A DNA stretch of 64,000 nucleotides from Galliscardovia ingluviei (GTDB taxonomy: Bacteria; Actinomycetota; Actinomycetes; Actinomycetales; Bifidobacteriaceae), in contig NZ_BMDH01000003.1 of the NCBI RefSeq assembly GCF_014635685.1, positions 62,001 through 126,000 on the forward strand, read 5' to 3'. Under the pieces are notes generated by a model. That model saw only the letters and a program-made list of their open reading frames with translations. It was not told the DNA's origin and searched no databases. This document shows, piece by piece, positions 8,653-18,060 of the stretch. How positions within the stretch are numbered: the stretch's first letter is position 1; the number at the start of each line of letters is the position of its first letter. Both the position numbers and the translations under genes were made by a program.

Positions 8653-10254
8653 ATGTCTTGTACTACATTATTGGTTGGAAAGCTAGCAAGCTATAACGGT
8701 TCAACAATTATTGCCCGCAATGATGATTCTGGATCAGGCCGCTACGATCCAAAGCGATTTATTGCAGTAAAACCAGAGGATCAGCCACGCCACTACACCA
8801 GTGTACTATCTCATGTTGCAATTGAATTGCCTGACAACCCTTGCAACTACAGTATTTTTCCTAATGTACTGCCAAATCGTGGCGTACTTGCTGAGGCTGG
8901 CGCCAACGAATACAACGTAGCCATGAGCGCTACAGAAACTATCGCAGTTAATGAACGCGTGCTTGCAGCCGACCCCATGGTTGAGTATGTGCCAGCGCAC
9001 GGTACTCCGGGCGACACCTCCTATCAGCCTGAAACTCTTGGCGGCATTGGCGAAGAAGATATTATTACCCTCGTATTGCCATATGTGCGCACAGCACGTG
9101 AAGGGGTACTGCGGTTTGGGCAGCTTCTTGAACAATACGGCACATACGAAGCTAATGGCGTGATTTTCAGCGATCCAGACAATATCTGGTATGTAGAAAC
9201 CATTGGCGGTCATCATTGGATTGCGCGTCGCGTGCCAGACAATGCATACGCCACAATTCCAAACCAACTTGGTATCGACAGATTTGATCTTAACGATGCC
9301 TTTGGTGAGCGCCACGAGTATATGTGCAGCGCTGATTTACCAGAATTTATGCTGACCAATAATCTTGATATGACAATGCCAGCAGCCACACCAACTGTGG
9401 GATACCAAGCAAGCGCCGTATCAAATGATATTGTCCGAATTGGCAATCATGGCATATTTAACCCGCGCCACGCCTTTGGCACAGCTACACACAAAGATCA
9501 TATTTATAATACGCCACGTGCTTGGTATATGCAGCGCTATTTCAACCCAAGCCTCGATTGGGATAGTGAGCAAGCCATCTACACGCCTACTTCTGATGAT
9601 ATTCCTTGGTGTGCAGTTCCTGAGCGCAAAATTGGTATCGAAGATGTGGATTGCGTATTAAGCTCGCATTTTGAAGGCACGCCATATGATCCTTATGGCA
9701 ATCTTGGCACACCAGAGTCACGCCACCGCTACCGTACGATTGGTATCAATCGCACTGGGCATATGGTTGCTATCGAGCAGCGCGGCGATAAGCCAGCAGC
9801 GTTTGCCACCGTGTACTGGGCTTCATTCGGTTCAGGTCCTTTTACCGCAGTAGCACCGCTGTATGCAAATGTCACAGACACTCCTGCATATTTGCGTGAC
9901 ACTACGCCAACTGCTTCAACAGACTCACTGTATTGGACAAACCGCATTATTGCAGCACTTGCTGATAGTCATTTTAATGAAACCAGCAATGCTATTGAAC
10001 AGTATATTGAAGAAGTGCACAGTTTTGGCTACCGCCATGTAGCAACTACCGATGCCAATCTTGAGCAGCGCTTTGCCCAAGAGCCTGCCACACAGGAACT
10101 GCAGCAAGAGCAGTTACGTCAAGCGCTCGAAGCAGCCAACGAACAGATGGCGCAGTACTTGCAGCAGCGCACTGCCAAGCTTCTTGATAGCGTGCTCTAC
10201 ACGGTCAGCAATCTTATGCGCAACTCATTCGTGCTTTCCGACCGTTGGGCGTAG
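8653..10254 (+). CDS. C69 family dipeptidase (first copy)
   Basis: Ntn-hydrolase dipeptidase of the PepD/C69 family, 533 residues, the usual length. ATG at 8653 gives MSCTTLLVGK, placing the nucleophilic Cys at position 3, where the short propeptide is removed to expose it; the GTG at 8647 would only add two residues. The conserved block [12 protein letters not shown] follows. These enzymes cleave dipeptides in the cytoplasm and supply amino acids. A second copy with the same layout lies at 33822-35417 on the other strand. The upstream ribosome-binding site is weak. No signal peptide is visible. Confidence 0.9.
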   Translation: MSCTTLLVGKLASYNGSTIIARNDDSGSGRYDPKRFIAVKPEDQPRHYTSVLSHVAIELPDNPCNYSIFPNVLPNRGVLAEAGANEYNVAMSATETIAVNERVLAADPMVEYVPAHGTPGDTSYQPETLGGIGEEDIITLVLPYVRTAREGVLRFGQLLEQYGTYEANGVIFSDPDNIWYVETIGGHHWIARRVPDNAYATIPNQLGIDRFDLNDAFGERHEYMCSADLPEFMLTNNLDMTMPAATPTVGYQASAVSNDIVRIGNHGIFNPRHAFGTATHKDHIYNTPRAWYMQRYFNPSLDWDSEQAIYTPTSDDIPWCAVPERKIGIEDVDCVLSSHFEGTPYDPYGNLGTPESRHRYRTIGINRTGHMVAIEQRGDKPAAFATVYWASFGSGPFTAVAPLYANVTDTPAYLRDTTPTASTDSLYWTNRIIAALADSHFNETSNAIEQYIEEVHSFGYRHVATTDANLEQRFAQEPATQELQQEQLRQALEAANEQMAQYLQQRTAKLLDSVLYTVSNLMRNSFVLSDRWA

Positions 10255-10292
10255 CAATACCCCATGCACAGTATGTAAAAGTATGTAAATTA

Positions 10293-10332
10293 GCCTCCCG
10301 TGCTGTATAAAGTACAGGAGGCAGTTTTGTTT
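10293..10332 (+). terminator. Terminator after C69 dipeptidase
   Basis: GCCTC and CTGTA pair with TACAG and GAGGC around the loop TAAAG, with a small bulge on the left arm, followed by GTTTTGTTT. Confidence 0.65.
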
Positions 10333-10369
10333 GTGCCACATGCTCTTGCACCTAGCATAAACTATTCAA

Positions 10370-11578
10370 TTACCAGGTTTCACTTAATAAAAAGTCTTCT
10401 GCGTGAACGATCTTAATACCATCTTCAATCCCTATATCGAGGTCATTGAGTGTAACCACATATTTTGGATAATTGTCCCGTATATTTTTAAGATTTCCCA
10501 CTTCTCTCGCTGACCCAGTAGGAATTTGCACACAGACTTGCACATAGATTTTTTCATCACGCCGTGTGGCAACAAAATCAATTTCTTTACTGCCGTCCTT
10601 ACCGACAAAGACTTGAAATCCACGTCTTTTTAACTCTAAGAATACGAGATTTTCTAATACCCCATCAAGCATTGTTCTATTAAATCCAAGCAATGCGTAT
10701 TTAAGAGCAACATCTGATAAATAAAACTTTTCCTGCGTTTTAAGAATATTCTTACCATTAATGTCGTAGCGTTCGCACGGATAAATAATAAACGCCTGCT
10801 CAAGCCAACGTAAATAGTTATAAATACTTTCTACCGAAATACTCCTATGCTCACTTTTAAGGAATTTGGCGATAGAATTTGCAGAAAATGTCTTCCCGAT
10901 ATTATCGATAATGTACTTTACTACTCGATCAAATAAGTCTTGCTTATTAATACGATGCCTGTTTACTATATCCCTAGAAACCACGGTATAGTAAATTCCA
11001 TTAATAACTTGATATGCCTGCTGTGCTTCAAGCTGGCTCAATGCCACAATAGGAAACCCACCAAAGCGGATATATTCATCAAGTAACGCTCTTCGAGATT
11101 TATCGCTCGGTTCCTTAAAACGAAGATATTCTTTATAAGAAAGCGGGTATACCGGAATAGTAATATAACGCCCAGTGAGATATGTCGAAATTTCACTTGA
11201 CATCAGTTTGGAATTAGAACCGGTTACATAAATATCAACATCTGTTCCTTCAAGCAAGCTGTTAATTGCTCGTTCCCAACCATCTATTTCCTGAATCTCA
11301 TCAAGCAATAAGTAATAGCGACTTTGACCTGACATTTGCTCGGTGATATCGTCATACATTTGCTTTGCAGACATATGTGCAGGCATGTCCATTTGTGTAT
11401 ACTGCTTGCTAATAATGTGGTCAGCAGCTATACCTCGCTTAAGTAATTCATCTCGAATCATCTGTAATACTGTTGATTTTCCACAGCGACGAACGCCGCT
11501 TAAAATCTTCACTAGCGGCATGTCAATAAAAGGGCGTATCGCTTCAAGATATAGTGGTCGCTCAATATAACCAGCCAT
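10370..11578 (-). CDS. DUF4143 AAA-type ATPase
   Basis: A 402-residue protein with an N-terminal P-loop ATPase (Walker A GVRRCGKST; acidic Walker B YLLLDEIQEIDGWE) and a C-terminal DUF4143 domain with a restriction-endonuclease-like core (KEIDFVATRRDEKIYVQVCV). This ORFan ATPase family is common in accessory bacterial DNA; its function is unsettled, and defence or toxin-related roles have been proposed. ATG at 11578 is chosen because GGTGAG lies just upstream; a GTG two codons earlier is possible. It stands between housekeeping genes and is preceded by a 38-bp tandem repeat. Confidence 0.85.
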   Translation of the reverse strand: MAGYIERPLYLEAIRPFIDMPLVKILSGVRRCGKSTVLQMIRDELLKRGIAADHIISKQYTQMDMPAHMSAKQMYDDITEQMSGQSRYYLLLDEIQEIDGWERAINSLLEGTDVDIYVTGSNSKLMSSEISTYLTGRYITIPVYPLSYKEYLRFKEPSDKSRRALLDEYIRFGGFPIVALSQLEAQQAYQVINGIYYTVVSRDIVNRHRINKQDLFDRVVKYIIDNIGKTFSANSIAKFLKSEHRSISVESIYNYLRWLEQAFIIYPCERYDINGKNILKTQEKFYLSDVALKYALLGFNRTMLDGVLENLVFLELKRRGFQVFVGKDGSKEIDFVATRRDEKIYVQVCVQIPTGSAREVGNLKNIRDNYPKYVVTLNDLDIGIEDGIKIVHAEDFLLSETW

Positions 11579-11631
11579 GCACACTCACCAACTTTTCACT
11601 AGATAACTACTCAGTGTAATTCCAGTATAGA

Positions 11632-11710
11632 AAAGTTTTTAAGGTTAGACCTGAAAAAGTATCATATTTTACAAAGTTTTTAAGGCTAGACCTGAAAAAG
11701 TATCATACTT
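11632..11710. repeat. Two 38-bp direct repeats, period 41 bp
   Basis: AAAGTTTTTAAGG(T/C)TAGACC continuing to TGAAAAAGTATCATA(T/C)TT occurs at 11632-11669 and 11673-11710, with two mismatches. It sits upstream of the DUF4143 ATPase gene and touches the last codons of the downstream permease. It could be a duplicated promoter or operator for the ATPase gene. Confidence 0.85.
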
Positions 11711-12908
11711 ATTCGATTATTAATGCCAAACCAAGCAAAGCAGCTAAGAAAATAACATTCCACATCGTATACACGCGCAGATATCGACCACGATGCTCTG
11801 GATACTTATCAACTACCGTCTTATAAGAAATTAACGAAGCCATAGACGCAATCAACGTACCCAAACCACCCAAATTGGTACCGATAATCAGCGGTTCCCA
11901 ATCAGTAGAGAAGCCAGAAAGCAACAGCGATGTTGGCACATTAGAAATCACCTGCGAGAAACCAACACCAAGCTCAAGCGGATATTGACCAACCAGCGAC
12001 TGCGCAATTCCCGCAAACTCAGGCACGCGTCGCATATTGCCAATAAACACGAAGAACATGCAGAAAGTTAATGGCAAAAACCAATCCACCCGAGTGAATG
12101 CACGACGGTCGCAGAACATAAACGCAGCGAAAACGATGACCACCATCAGCCATAATGGAAGTTTGCCACCCACGCCAAGCAAACAGACCACAAACAGAGC
12201 CGCATACGCCAACGTGCGCCAACCGCCATAGCCAGCGCCATAGCCGGTAATACGGATCTCATCTGGCTGATGTCCTTGCGCATTCGGAGCCAGCACACTT
12301 TGCTCAATACCAGTAGCATCCAACTGTGAAAACTCAGAAACGCGCTGAGAACCAAAAACTATGGAAATAACCACAATCAGCAGCACCGCAGCAAGCCCTG
12401 TATACGGGGCCATAATCTCGATAACCTTGCCAGTAGACAGCCCCGAGACGGCCTTAAGATATAAATTATGCGCATTACCGATAGGAGTGAGCATGGCACC
12501 CAAATTGGCACCCAGTGTCATTAAGGTCGCCACGAGCACAATATGCTCCTCCATATGCGCCATAATAAGCACCGCAATAGCAAACGGCACAAAAGTTACC
12601 AGCGCAACATCATTAGTAACCAGCATTCCGGAGAAAAACGGCAAAGCAACTAAGGTAAGCACTAAGCCTCGCGCCGTGCGCACACGCCTAAGCAATTTAG
12701 CGCCAATAATACGAAATACGCCAATACGCTGGAATCCACACACTACCAGCATCAAACATGCAAGCTGGCTAATGGTATTCCAATGAATATAGCCTAAATA
12801 TTGCGCATCTGGCGGCACCAAAATGCATGAAAACACAGCAAGAACTGTAGCTACAACTAGTACAGTTTCGTGCCTAACAAATTCCACGAACCAGCGTCGC
12901 ACGCTCAC
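11709..12908 (-). CDS. ArsB/SLC13-type anion permease
   Basis: A 399-residue polytopic membrane protein with about ten helices. GANLGAMLTPIGNAHNLYL and GTNLGGLGTLIASMASLISY are the two pseudo-symmetric motifs of the ArsB/NhaD/CitM superfamily. Such proteins move inorganic or organic anions by proton or sodium coupling, or form the membrane part of arsenite efflux. No arsenite repressor or reductase lies nearby, so arsenic is not favoured and the substrate is unknown. Single gene; its 3' end overlaps the second copy of the 38-bp repeat. Confidence 0.75.
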   Translation of the reverse strand: MSVRRWFVEFVRHETVLVVATVLAVFSCILVPPDAQYLGYIHWNTISQLACLMLVVCGFQRIGVFRIIGAKLLRRVRTARGLVLTLVALPFFSGMLVTNDVALVTFVPFAIAVLIMAHMEEHIVLVATLMTLGANLGAMLTPIGNAHNLYLKAVSGLSTGKVIEIMAPYTGLAAVLLIVVISIVFGSQRVSEFSQLDATGIEQSVLAPNAQGHQPDEIRITGYGAGYGGWRTLAYAALFVVCLLGVGGKLPLWLMVVIVFAAFMFCDRRAFTRVDWFLPLTFCMFFVFIGNMRRVPEFAGIAQSLVGQYPLELGVGFSQVISNVPTSLLLSGFSTDWEPLIIGTNLGGLGTLIASMASLISYKTVVDKYPEHRGRYLRVYTMWNVIFLAALLGLALIIE

Positions 12909-13293
12909 TCCTCCGTAAGATGAGTTTCACCCTACATCACACTTGGCACTCTGTAACCCCGTACTCGCCAAGTAGGTGGCGCCATACGTATCTGTACTCT
13001 TGTGCTACTGACTATTTCTAGATAGTACTGTAGTACATGGTGTGCTTACTTTGGCTTAATTTCGCGCGTTTTAAGGCCGTTCGGCGCGTTGTTTTTCCGA
13101 CCGCTGCACTCAAGTTTTACCCCTTAAGCGCGCTATTATTGGAAAACTTTTCCGACCGCTGACAAAAAATTAGATCACAGTAATACCCGCAGTAGCACAC
13201 CTCAGTCAGCATACCTGCCGCTACAAGGAGATGCAGATGTGCTACCGCAAAAGAAAACTGGAATAGTAAAATGTAACAGCAAAACTGCAACTG
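12909..13293. other. Intergenic stretch without a recognised gene
   Basis: About 385 bases between the permease start and the ddl stop. It contains the 14-base sequence TTTTCCGACCGCTG twice (13093-13106 and 13148-13161, 55 bp apart) within a GC-richer patch. I see no credible coding region, tRNA or riboswitch. Confidence 0.5.
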
Positions 13294-14436
13294 CTACTTG
13301 CGACGCACACCCTCAATCAGAGTAGCAATCAAATCACTATACGGCAGGCCGCTTGCCTCCCATGCTTTTGGATACATGGAAATAGCAGTAAAACCAGGCA
13401 TAGTATTGATTTCGTTGACAAGCACATCACCGTCAGGGGTAACAAAAGTATCCACACGGCTCAACCCCATACCATCAACTGCATCAAACGCACGAGCTGC
13501 AACCTCACGCACGCGCTGTAAAGTCTCTTTTGGCAAATTTGCCGGCACTTCTACGTGGGAAGCCGAAGCATCCATGTATTTGCTATCAAAATCGTAGAAT
13601 GAATCCGCATTCGATGCACGCGAATCCAACACAATTTCTCCCGGCCAACTCACTCTTGCTTCGCCTGTTGCTGTACTGCGTAATACAGCACACTCAATTT
13701 CACGGGCATCAATGCCCTGCTCTACTAAAATACGCCAATCATGTTCAGCCGCCTCTTGTACAGCAGCAGCTAAACGAGCTTGACGCTCACCTCGATCATC
13801 TGACCACTCTACTTTAGTCACTCCAAAACTTGAACCAGCGCGAGACGGCTTAACAAATAGTGGCCAGGTAAGCCCCTCCTGCTCCACCTGCGCTTCAACC
13901 GCTGTACCAGTAACCGTGTCAGCCTTACGAGCATCAAGCGTAAACCCTGGAGAAACGGCAATACCAGCCGCACTCAGTAGCACTTTCGTGTAATGCTTAT
14001 CCATACAAGCTGCAGATGCGAGCACACCACAACCCACATATGGCACATTCATCATTTCCAGCAGACCTTGCACTGTACCATCTTCGCCATAAGGTCCGTG
14101 TAATACAGGGAATACCACATCAACAGCGCCCAGTGAATCTACAGAACCATCCGCATTTTGCGCCATGAATCCCAAAGCACCTGCAGAAGGGTCAAGCACC
14201 ACGCGGCGAGAATGTTCCGTTTCCTGCACTGTCGGCAGTGGTGAAGAGTTCAATGACCATGCACGTGGATCTTCTCCATCAACAATCCACACGCCATCTT
14301 TGGTGATGCCAATTGGAAGAACATCATATCGATCAGTATCAATTGCACGCAATACACTGCCAACTGAAACACAAGAAATGGAGTGCTCATCTGCTTTACC
14401 ACCGTAGAGCACTGCAACGCGAACCTTCTGGCTCAT
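13294..14436 (-). CDS. ddl: D-alanine--D-alanine ligase
   Basis: ATP-grasp enzyme joining two D-alanines for the peptidoglycan stem peptide, in the cytoplasm; 380 residues, the usual size. Visible: N-terminal VAVLYGGKADEHSIS; LHGPYGEDGTVQGLLEMMNV, typical of Ddl; ATP-grasp lysine region WPLFVKPSRAGSSFGVTKV; C-terminal metal and substrate motif VNEINTMPGFTAISMYP. It lies downstream of gpsA on the same strand, separated by about 190 bases, a pairing seen in other actinobacteria. Confidence 0.95.
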   Translation of the reverse strand: MSQKVRVAVLYGGKADEHSISCVSVGSVLRAIDTDRYDVLPIGITKDGVWIVDGEDPRAWSLNSSPLPTVQETEHSRRVVLDPSAGALGFMAQNADGSVDSLGAVDVVFPVLHGPYGEDGTVQGLLEMMNVPYVGCGVLASAACMDKHYTKVLLSAAGIAVSPGFTLDARKADTVTGTAVEAQVEQEGLTWPLFVKPSRAGSSFGVTKVEWSDDRGERQARLAAAVQEAAEHDWRILVEQGIDAREIECAVLRSTATGEARVSWPGEIVLDSRASNADSFYDFDSKYMDASASHVEVPANLPKETLQRVREVAARAFDAVDGMGLSRVDTFVTPDGDVLVNEINTMPGFTAISMYPKAWEASGLPYSDLIATLIEGVRRK

Positions 14437-14623
14437 TCGCTGTCCTTCCGTACCAATCGCACTAGCACCACTTGAGCTACGCGACTATCCAAGTTATCCA
14501 AGTAGCCTTGCTATTGCAGTATGTCATTACCACAATTCTAGCTATTGCAAAGCTCTTACCAGACTTATACTACAAAGCTCGTCTTGCAATACCAATTTTG
14601 CAATAGTTTTACTACTTCACCTA

Positions 14624-15619
14624 TTATTCAACGGTTATGCCTGTTGCAAAAAGCTCAGCAAGCATCTGCTCGCAAGAGATGCCTTCATCAAGTACCTTAG
14701 CCATAGCACAAGCAAGCGGAGTTTCTACACCCAAACGCTTGCCCAATGCTACGACAGCAGCAGTTGTTGGCACACCCTCTGCCACACCATTACTTGCTTG
14801 CGTTGCTTGAGCAACATTCATGCCGCGACCTAAATTAGCACCAAAGGTGTAATTACGGCTTAACGGCGAGCCACAAGTCGCAATTAAATCACCAACGCCA
14901 GCTAAACCACTAAAAGTACGAGGATCTGCCCCCGCTGCCTCGCCTAATGCAGTAAGTTCAGCAAGCCCACGAGTTTCCAACATTGCAGCAGTGTTTTCAC
15001 CGAAACCTGCACCGCGCGCCATGCCAACAGCGAGCGCTACAACATTTTTCAGTGAGCCGCAGTATTCTAGCCCGATCACATCATGCGATACAAATGGGTG
15101 GAAATAAGGCGTCACACATGCTTGAGCAACTTTCATTGCCGCTTCTTGATTAGCTGAGGCAATCACTGTTGCTGATGGTTCTCGAGCAGCGACTTCTTTA
15201 CTTAAATTTGGTCCAGAAAGCGCCACGAATCGATCTGCATCCAACCCCAGAGCCTCGCATACCACCTCGTCCATGCGCTTGCCAGTTGAGCGTTCCAGTC
15301 CTTTCATCAGCGATACCACAATAGTTTGCGGTTCAATAAGCTCTCGAAATGCAGCCAGTGCTTCTCGTGCTGCCTGTGCTGCAATAGCAATAACTACAAT
15401 TTCTGCACCGGTAACTGCTTGTTTTCGGTCAGTTGTAGCTGTCATGCTTGCAGGTAGTTGCTCTACGCTTGGCAAACGTTTGGTATTACGATGGTTATGG
15501 TTAATATCATCAATAATGACTGGCTCAATTCCCCACATCACAATGTCATTGCCAGCATCTGCCATCACTTGACCGACCGTAGTACCCCAAGCGCCTGCTC
15601 CTAGTACTGCAATTTTCAT
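14624..15619 (-). CDS. gpsA: NAD(P)-dependent glycerol-3-phosphate dehydrogenase
   Basis: Reduces dihydroxyacetone phosphate to sn-glycerol-3-phosphate for phospholipid synthesis. 331 residues. N-terminal Rossmann motif VLGAGAWGTTVGQVMAD; catalytic and substrate region EYCGSLKNVVALAVGMARG; FSGLAGVGDLIATC near the C-terminal third. A purine-rich site precedes the ATG at 15619. An inverted repeat (CATTGCTTA at 15643, TAAGCAATG ending about 15681) sits in the upstream gap. Next downstream is ddl. Confidence 0.95.
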   Translation of the reverse strand: MKIAVLGAGAWGTTVGQVMADAGNDIVMWGIEPVIIDDINHNHRNTKRLPSVEQLPASMTATTDRKQAVTGAEIVVIAIAAQAAREALAAFRELIEPQTIVVSLMKGLERSTGKRMDEVVCEALGLDADRFVALSGPNLSKEVAAREPSATVIASANQEAAMKVAQACVTPYFHPFVSHDVIGLEYCGSLKNVVALAVGMARGAGFGENTAAMLETRGLAELTALGEAAGADPRTFSGLAGVGDLIATCGSPLSRNYTFGANLGRGMNVAQATQASNGVAEGVPTTAAVVALGKRLGVETPLACAMAKVLDEGISCEQMLAELFATGITVE

Positions 15620-15772
15620 GCTATTCCTCCTGATTTCCTGCCATTGCTTAGCTCCTCACTGAGTAAGCAGTTAAGCAATGCGTATGTTCGTATTTTTCGG
15701 TCTGTCAATGTGTGGTATACAACGCTGATGTATCACACAAACTAGGCAATAGTGTAACGCGCATGGAGGAGC

Positions 15773-16861
15773 TTAGTTACCGAGTTTGTCAAAATCAGGT
15801 TCGGATTGCAGAGCAAACTGCACAAGTTGATTGCCATCAAGAGCCGCGCTTTGTGGTTCAACTGCCATAATTCTGCGGTTTTCATAGGTGGTGACATAGT
15901 ATGCAAAATGCTCTAAATCAAGAGCGGCGCTATACATGGTGTATTCTTCACGCCCGTGTGCATTAATTGTAGAGCCTTTCACCATCAACACGCTATCAAG
16001 CAAATGCAGCACCTGTGTTACTGCTTCTTGCCGCGTGCTTACTGCGCTAGAGTGCTGCACTTGGAAAGCAGCACGGATAAAACGTGAGGCTGGTGTGGAA
16101 TCTCCTGGCAAACCAAGTTGCCCAAAACCTTCGCCATTAGGCGCAAGAGTTAAAGCATCACTGGCCTTGGCTGTAAACGTATTCTCTGGAGCTACTGTAT
16201 TAAGCCCCATAAAATACCGTAAATGCTCTAATTGGAATGGGAACGGAGGATTATTGGTCAATACATGTGCTGGATTGTCATATATTGCAATGCGATCGGC
16301 AGTTTGTTCGATAACGATGGCTGCACCAGTACGGTCTGCGCAGAAGAAATGCAGGGGCGCTGCTGGCATCTGTGGAGCAAATACTTCGTCGGTAATAGCG
16401 CAATGATTTAATAATTCGCGCGCTTGCTCAACATTATGCGCCTGAGTGAGCGTATAGGTAATCAGTTCAAATGATGCAACCCCAACAAGGCCACTAACAC
16501 TACCGTCGCCATCTCCGATGCTGTCGCTACCACTACCATTATTGCTCGTATTGCTGCTTGTTTGAGCATGGTCTGCACTCTGTAATGTTTCACGTGCAAC
16601 ATAATGCGCTGATCCTGGAAAATACAATCCTGCCATATACAGACCGGATTCGTTCACTGCTTCCGCATATAAAGGATAGTCTTGCGCTACAGTTGCCATG
16701 CCTAATAGCGCATCATGTGTCGATACCGTAGCACCATTGCGAAATGCGATTGGCACATTACGTGGAGTAAGCACCACTCGCTCACCGAAATGCATATCAA
16801 GATCAAGATTTCTTCCTGCAAATGTTCCAGCTGAAGTTGGTAATACAAAAGTCGTACACAT
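15773..16861 (-). CDS. Choloylglycine hydrolase family Ntn enzyme (bile-salt-hydrolase-like)
   Basis: 362-residue C59-family amidase. Cys2 follows the initiator Met (MCTTFVLP), Arg17 and Asp20 lie in FAGRNLDLD, and the Asn motif appears in VLTNNPPFPFQ. The C-terminal EYTMYSAALDLEHFAYYVTTY matches bile salt hydrolases and penicillin V acylases. It probably hydrolyses conjugated bile salts or other N-acyl amino acids in the cytoplasm; motifs alone do not separate these. Residues about 96-125 form a Ser/Asn/Gly/Asp-rich insertion unusual for the family. Not obviously in an operon. Confidence 0.85.
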   Translation of the reverse strand: MCTTFVLPTSAGTFAGRNLDLDMHFGERVVLTPRNVPIAFRNGATVSTHDALLGMATVAQDYPLYAEAVNESGLYMAGLYFPGSAHYVARETLQSADHAQTSSNTSNNGSGSDSIGDGDGSVSGLVGVASFELITYTLTQAHNVEQARELLNHCAITDEVFAPQMPAAPLHFFCADRTGAAIVIEQTADRIAIYDNPAHVLTNNPPFPFQLEHLRYFMGLNTVAPENTFTAKASDALTLAPNGEGFGQLGLPGDSTPASRFIRAAFQVQHSSAVSTRQEAVTQVLHLLDSVLMVKGSTINAHGREEYTMYSAALDLEHFAYYVTTYENRRIMAVEPQSAALDGNQLVQFALQSEPDFDKLGN

Positions 16862-17123
16862 ACTACTGACTGTACTCTTATTTATTTACCTCTTCGAGCA
16901 CAACACAGCCATAGCAAAGTGGTATATACCAAATACATACCAAGCACTTACAAAATATCTACCAAATACCTAACCGCATATGGCAACAGCTAGGGCATAA
17001 TACCTACACCCTAGCTGCCGCACATCGCACTACATCTGCGCATCAACTACATCGGTACATCGCAGTATTTACTTGGCATTGCTATGCATCTGTCCATATA
17101 ATCGCACTACATCTGCATGCAGT

Positions 17124-17951
17124 TCACATGAAATCATGTATATTTTGCCAGATTTTTCGTGCAATACATGGTCTATTCATCGTATATAAATGAATATGCT
17201 CCACGCCCTGAGCACGCAAATCTGCAATCTGCTCACTTGCATACACAATGCCCGCCTGTGCCAATGCTTGCGGATTATCATGCCAGCGATCAAGTAAACG
17301 CTGCACTCTAGCTGGAATACGAGAACGGCAAATATGCGTCATACGATACGCCGACTGCGCTTGAATAATCGGCATAATACCTGCATGAATAGGCACATTG
17401 ATTCCAGCTTTTTGTGTGCGTTCAAGGAAACGATAAAAATCATTATTATCAAAGAATAATTGTGAAATCAGATGACTGACACCACTATCCACTTTGAACT
17501 TCAAATGATCTACATCTTCTTGAATTGATATGGACTGCGGATGCCCTTCCGGGTAGCAAGCCCCATAAATAGCAAGCTGCGGATAGCGCTGAGCAATATA
17601 TGAAACCAAATCGCTCGCGTACTGAAACTGCCCAGTTGGCTCGATACCAGCACGCTCATCACCGCGCAACGCAAGCACAGCACTTACTCCAGCTTCTACA
17701 TACGCGTCAACCGTACGGTCAATCTGCTCACGTGAAGCATACAGTGCCGTTAAATGCGCTACAGAATCAATACCATACTCATGTTTAATAGTATGCGTAA
17801 TGCGCGCAGTCCTCAGCAAATCAGTATCAGATCCAGTGCCATACGTCACCGAAATAAACGAAGGCTTGACTCCTTCAAGTCCATCCAACGTGTCGTACAG
17901 CGTACCAACAGGACTGGAGGCTTTCGGCGGAAAAATTTCAAGCGAAAACAT
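17124..17951 (-). CDS. metF: 5,10-methylenetetrahydrofolate reductase
   Basis: FAD enzyme reducing methylene-THF to 5-methyl-THF, the methyl donor for methionine synthesis. 275 residues. N-terminal FSLEIFPPKA carries the catalytic Glu; FISVTYGTGS, VLALRGDERA, IYGACYPEGHP and LISQLFFDNNDFYRFLE are typical MetF blocks. It lies 109 bases downstream of metE on the same strand, so the pair supplies both the methyl donor and the methyltransferase. Confidence 0.95.
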   Translation of the reverse strand: MFSLEIFPPKASSPVGTLYDTLDGLEGVKPSFISVTYGTGSDTDLLRTARITHTIKHEYGIDSVAHLTALYASREQIDRTVDAYVEAGVSAVLALRGDERAGIEPTGQFQYASDLVSYIAQRYPQLAIYGACYPEGHPQSISIQEDVDHLKFKVDSGVSHLISQLFFDNNDFYRFLERTQKAGINVPIHAGIMPIIQAQSAYRMTHICRSRIPARVQRLLDRWHDNPQALAQAGIVYASEQIADLRAQGVEHIHLYTMNRPCIARKIWQNIHDFM

Positions 17952-18060
17952 AGCGTTTCACCTTTCCTACTTACTCACAAAACGACATACTGCCGAATTA
18001 CAGGTGGCTGTACTGTCACAATGTGTACAGCACACCGTCTTACTGGCTGTACTGTCATAC

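Noticed and set aside
11709-12908. Permease named as arsenite efflux pump ArsB.
   Set aside because: No arsR, arsA or arsC lies nearby, and the superfamily includes many other anion carriers.
15643-15681. Inverted repeat CATTGCTTA/TAAGCAATG upstream of gpsA considered as a terminator.
   Set aside because: No T-run follows on either strand and the loop is long, so only an unspecified inverted repeat can be claimed.
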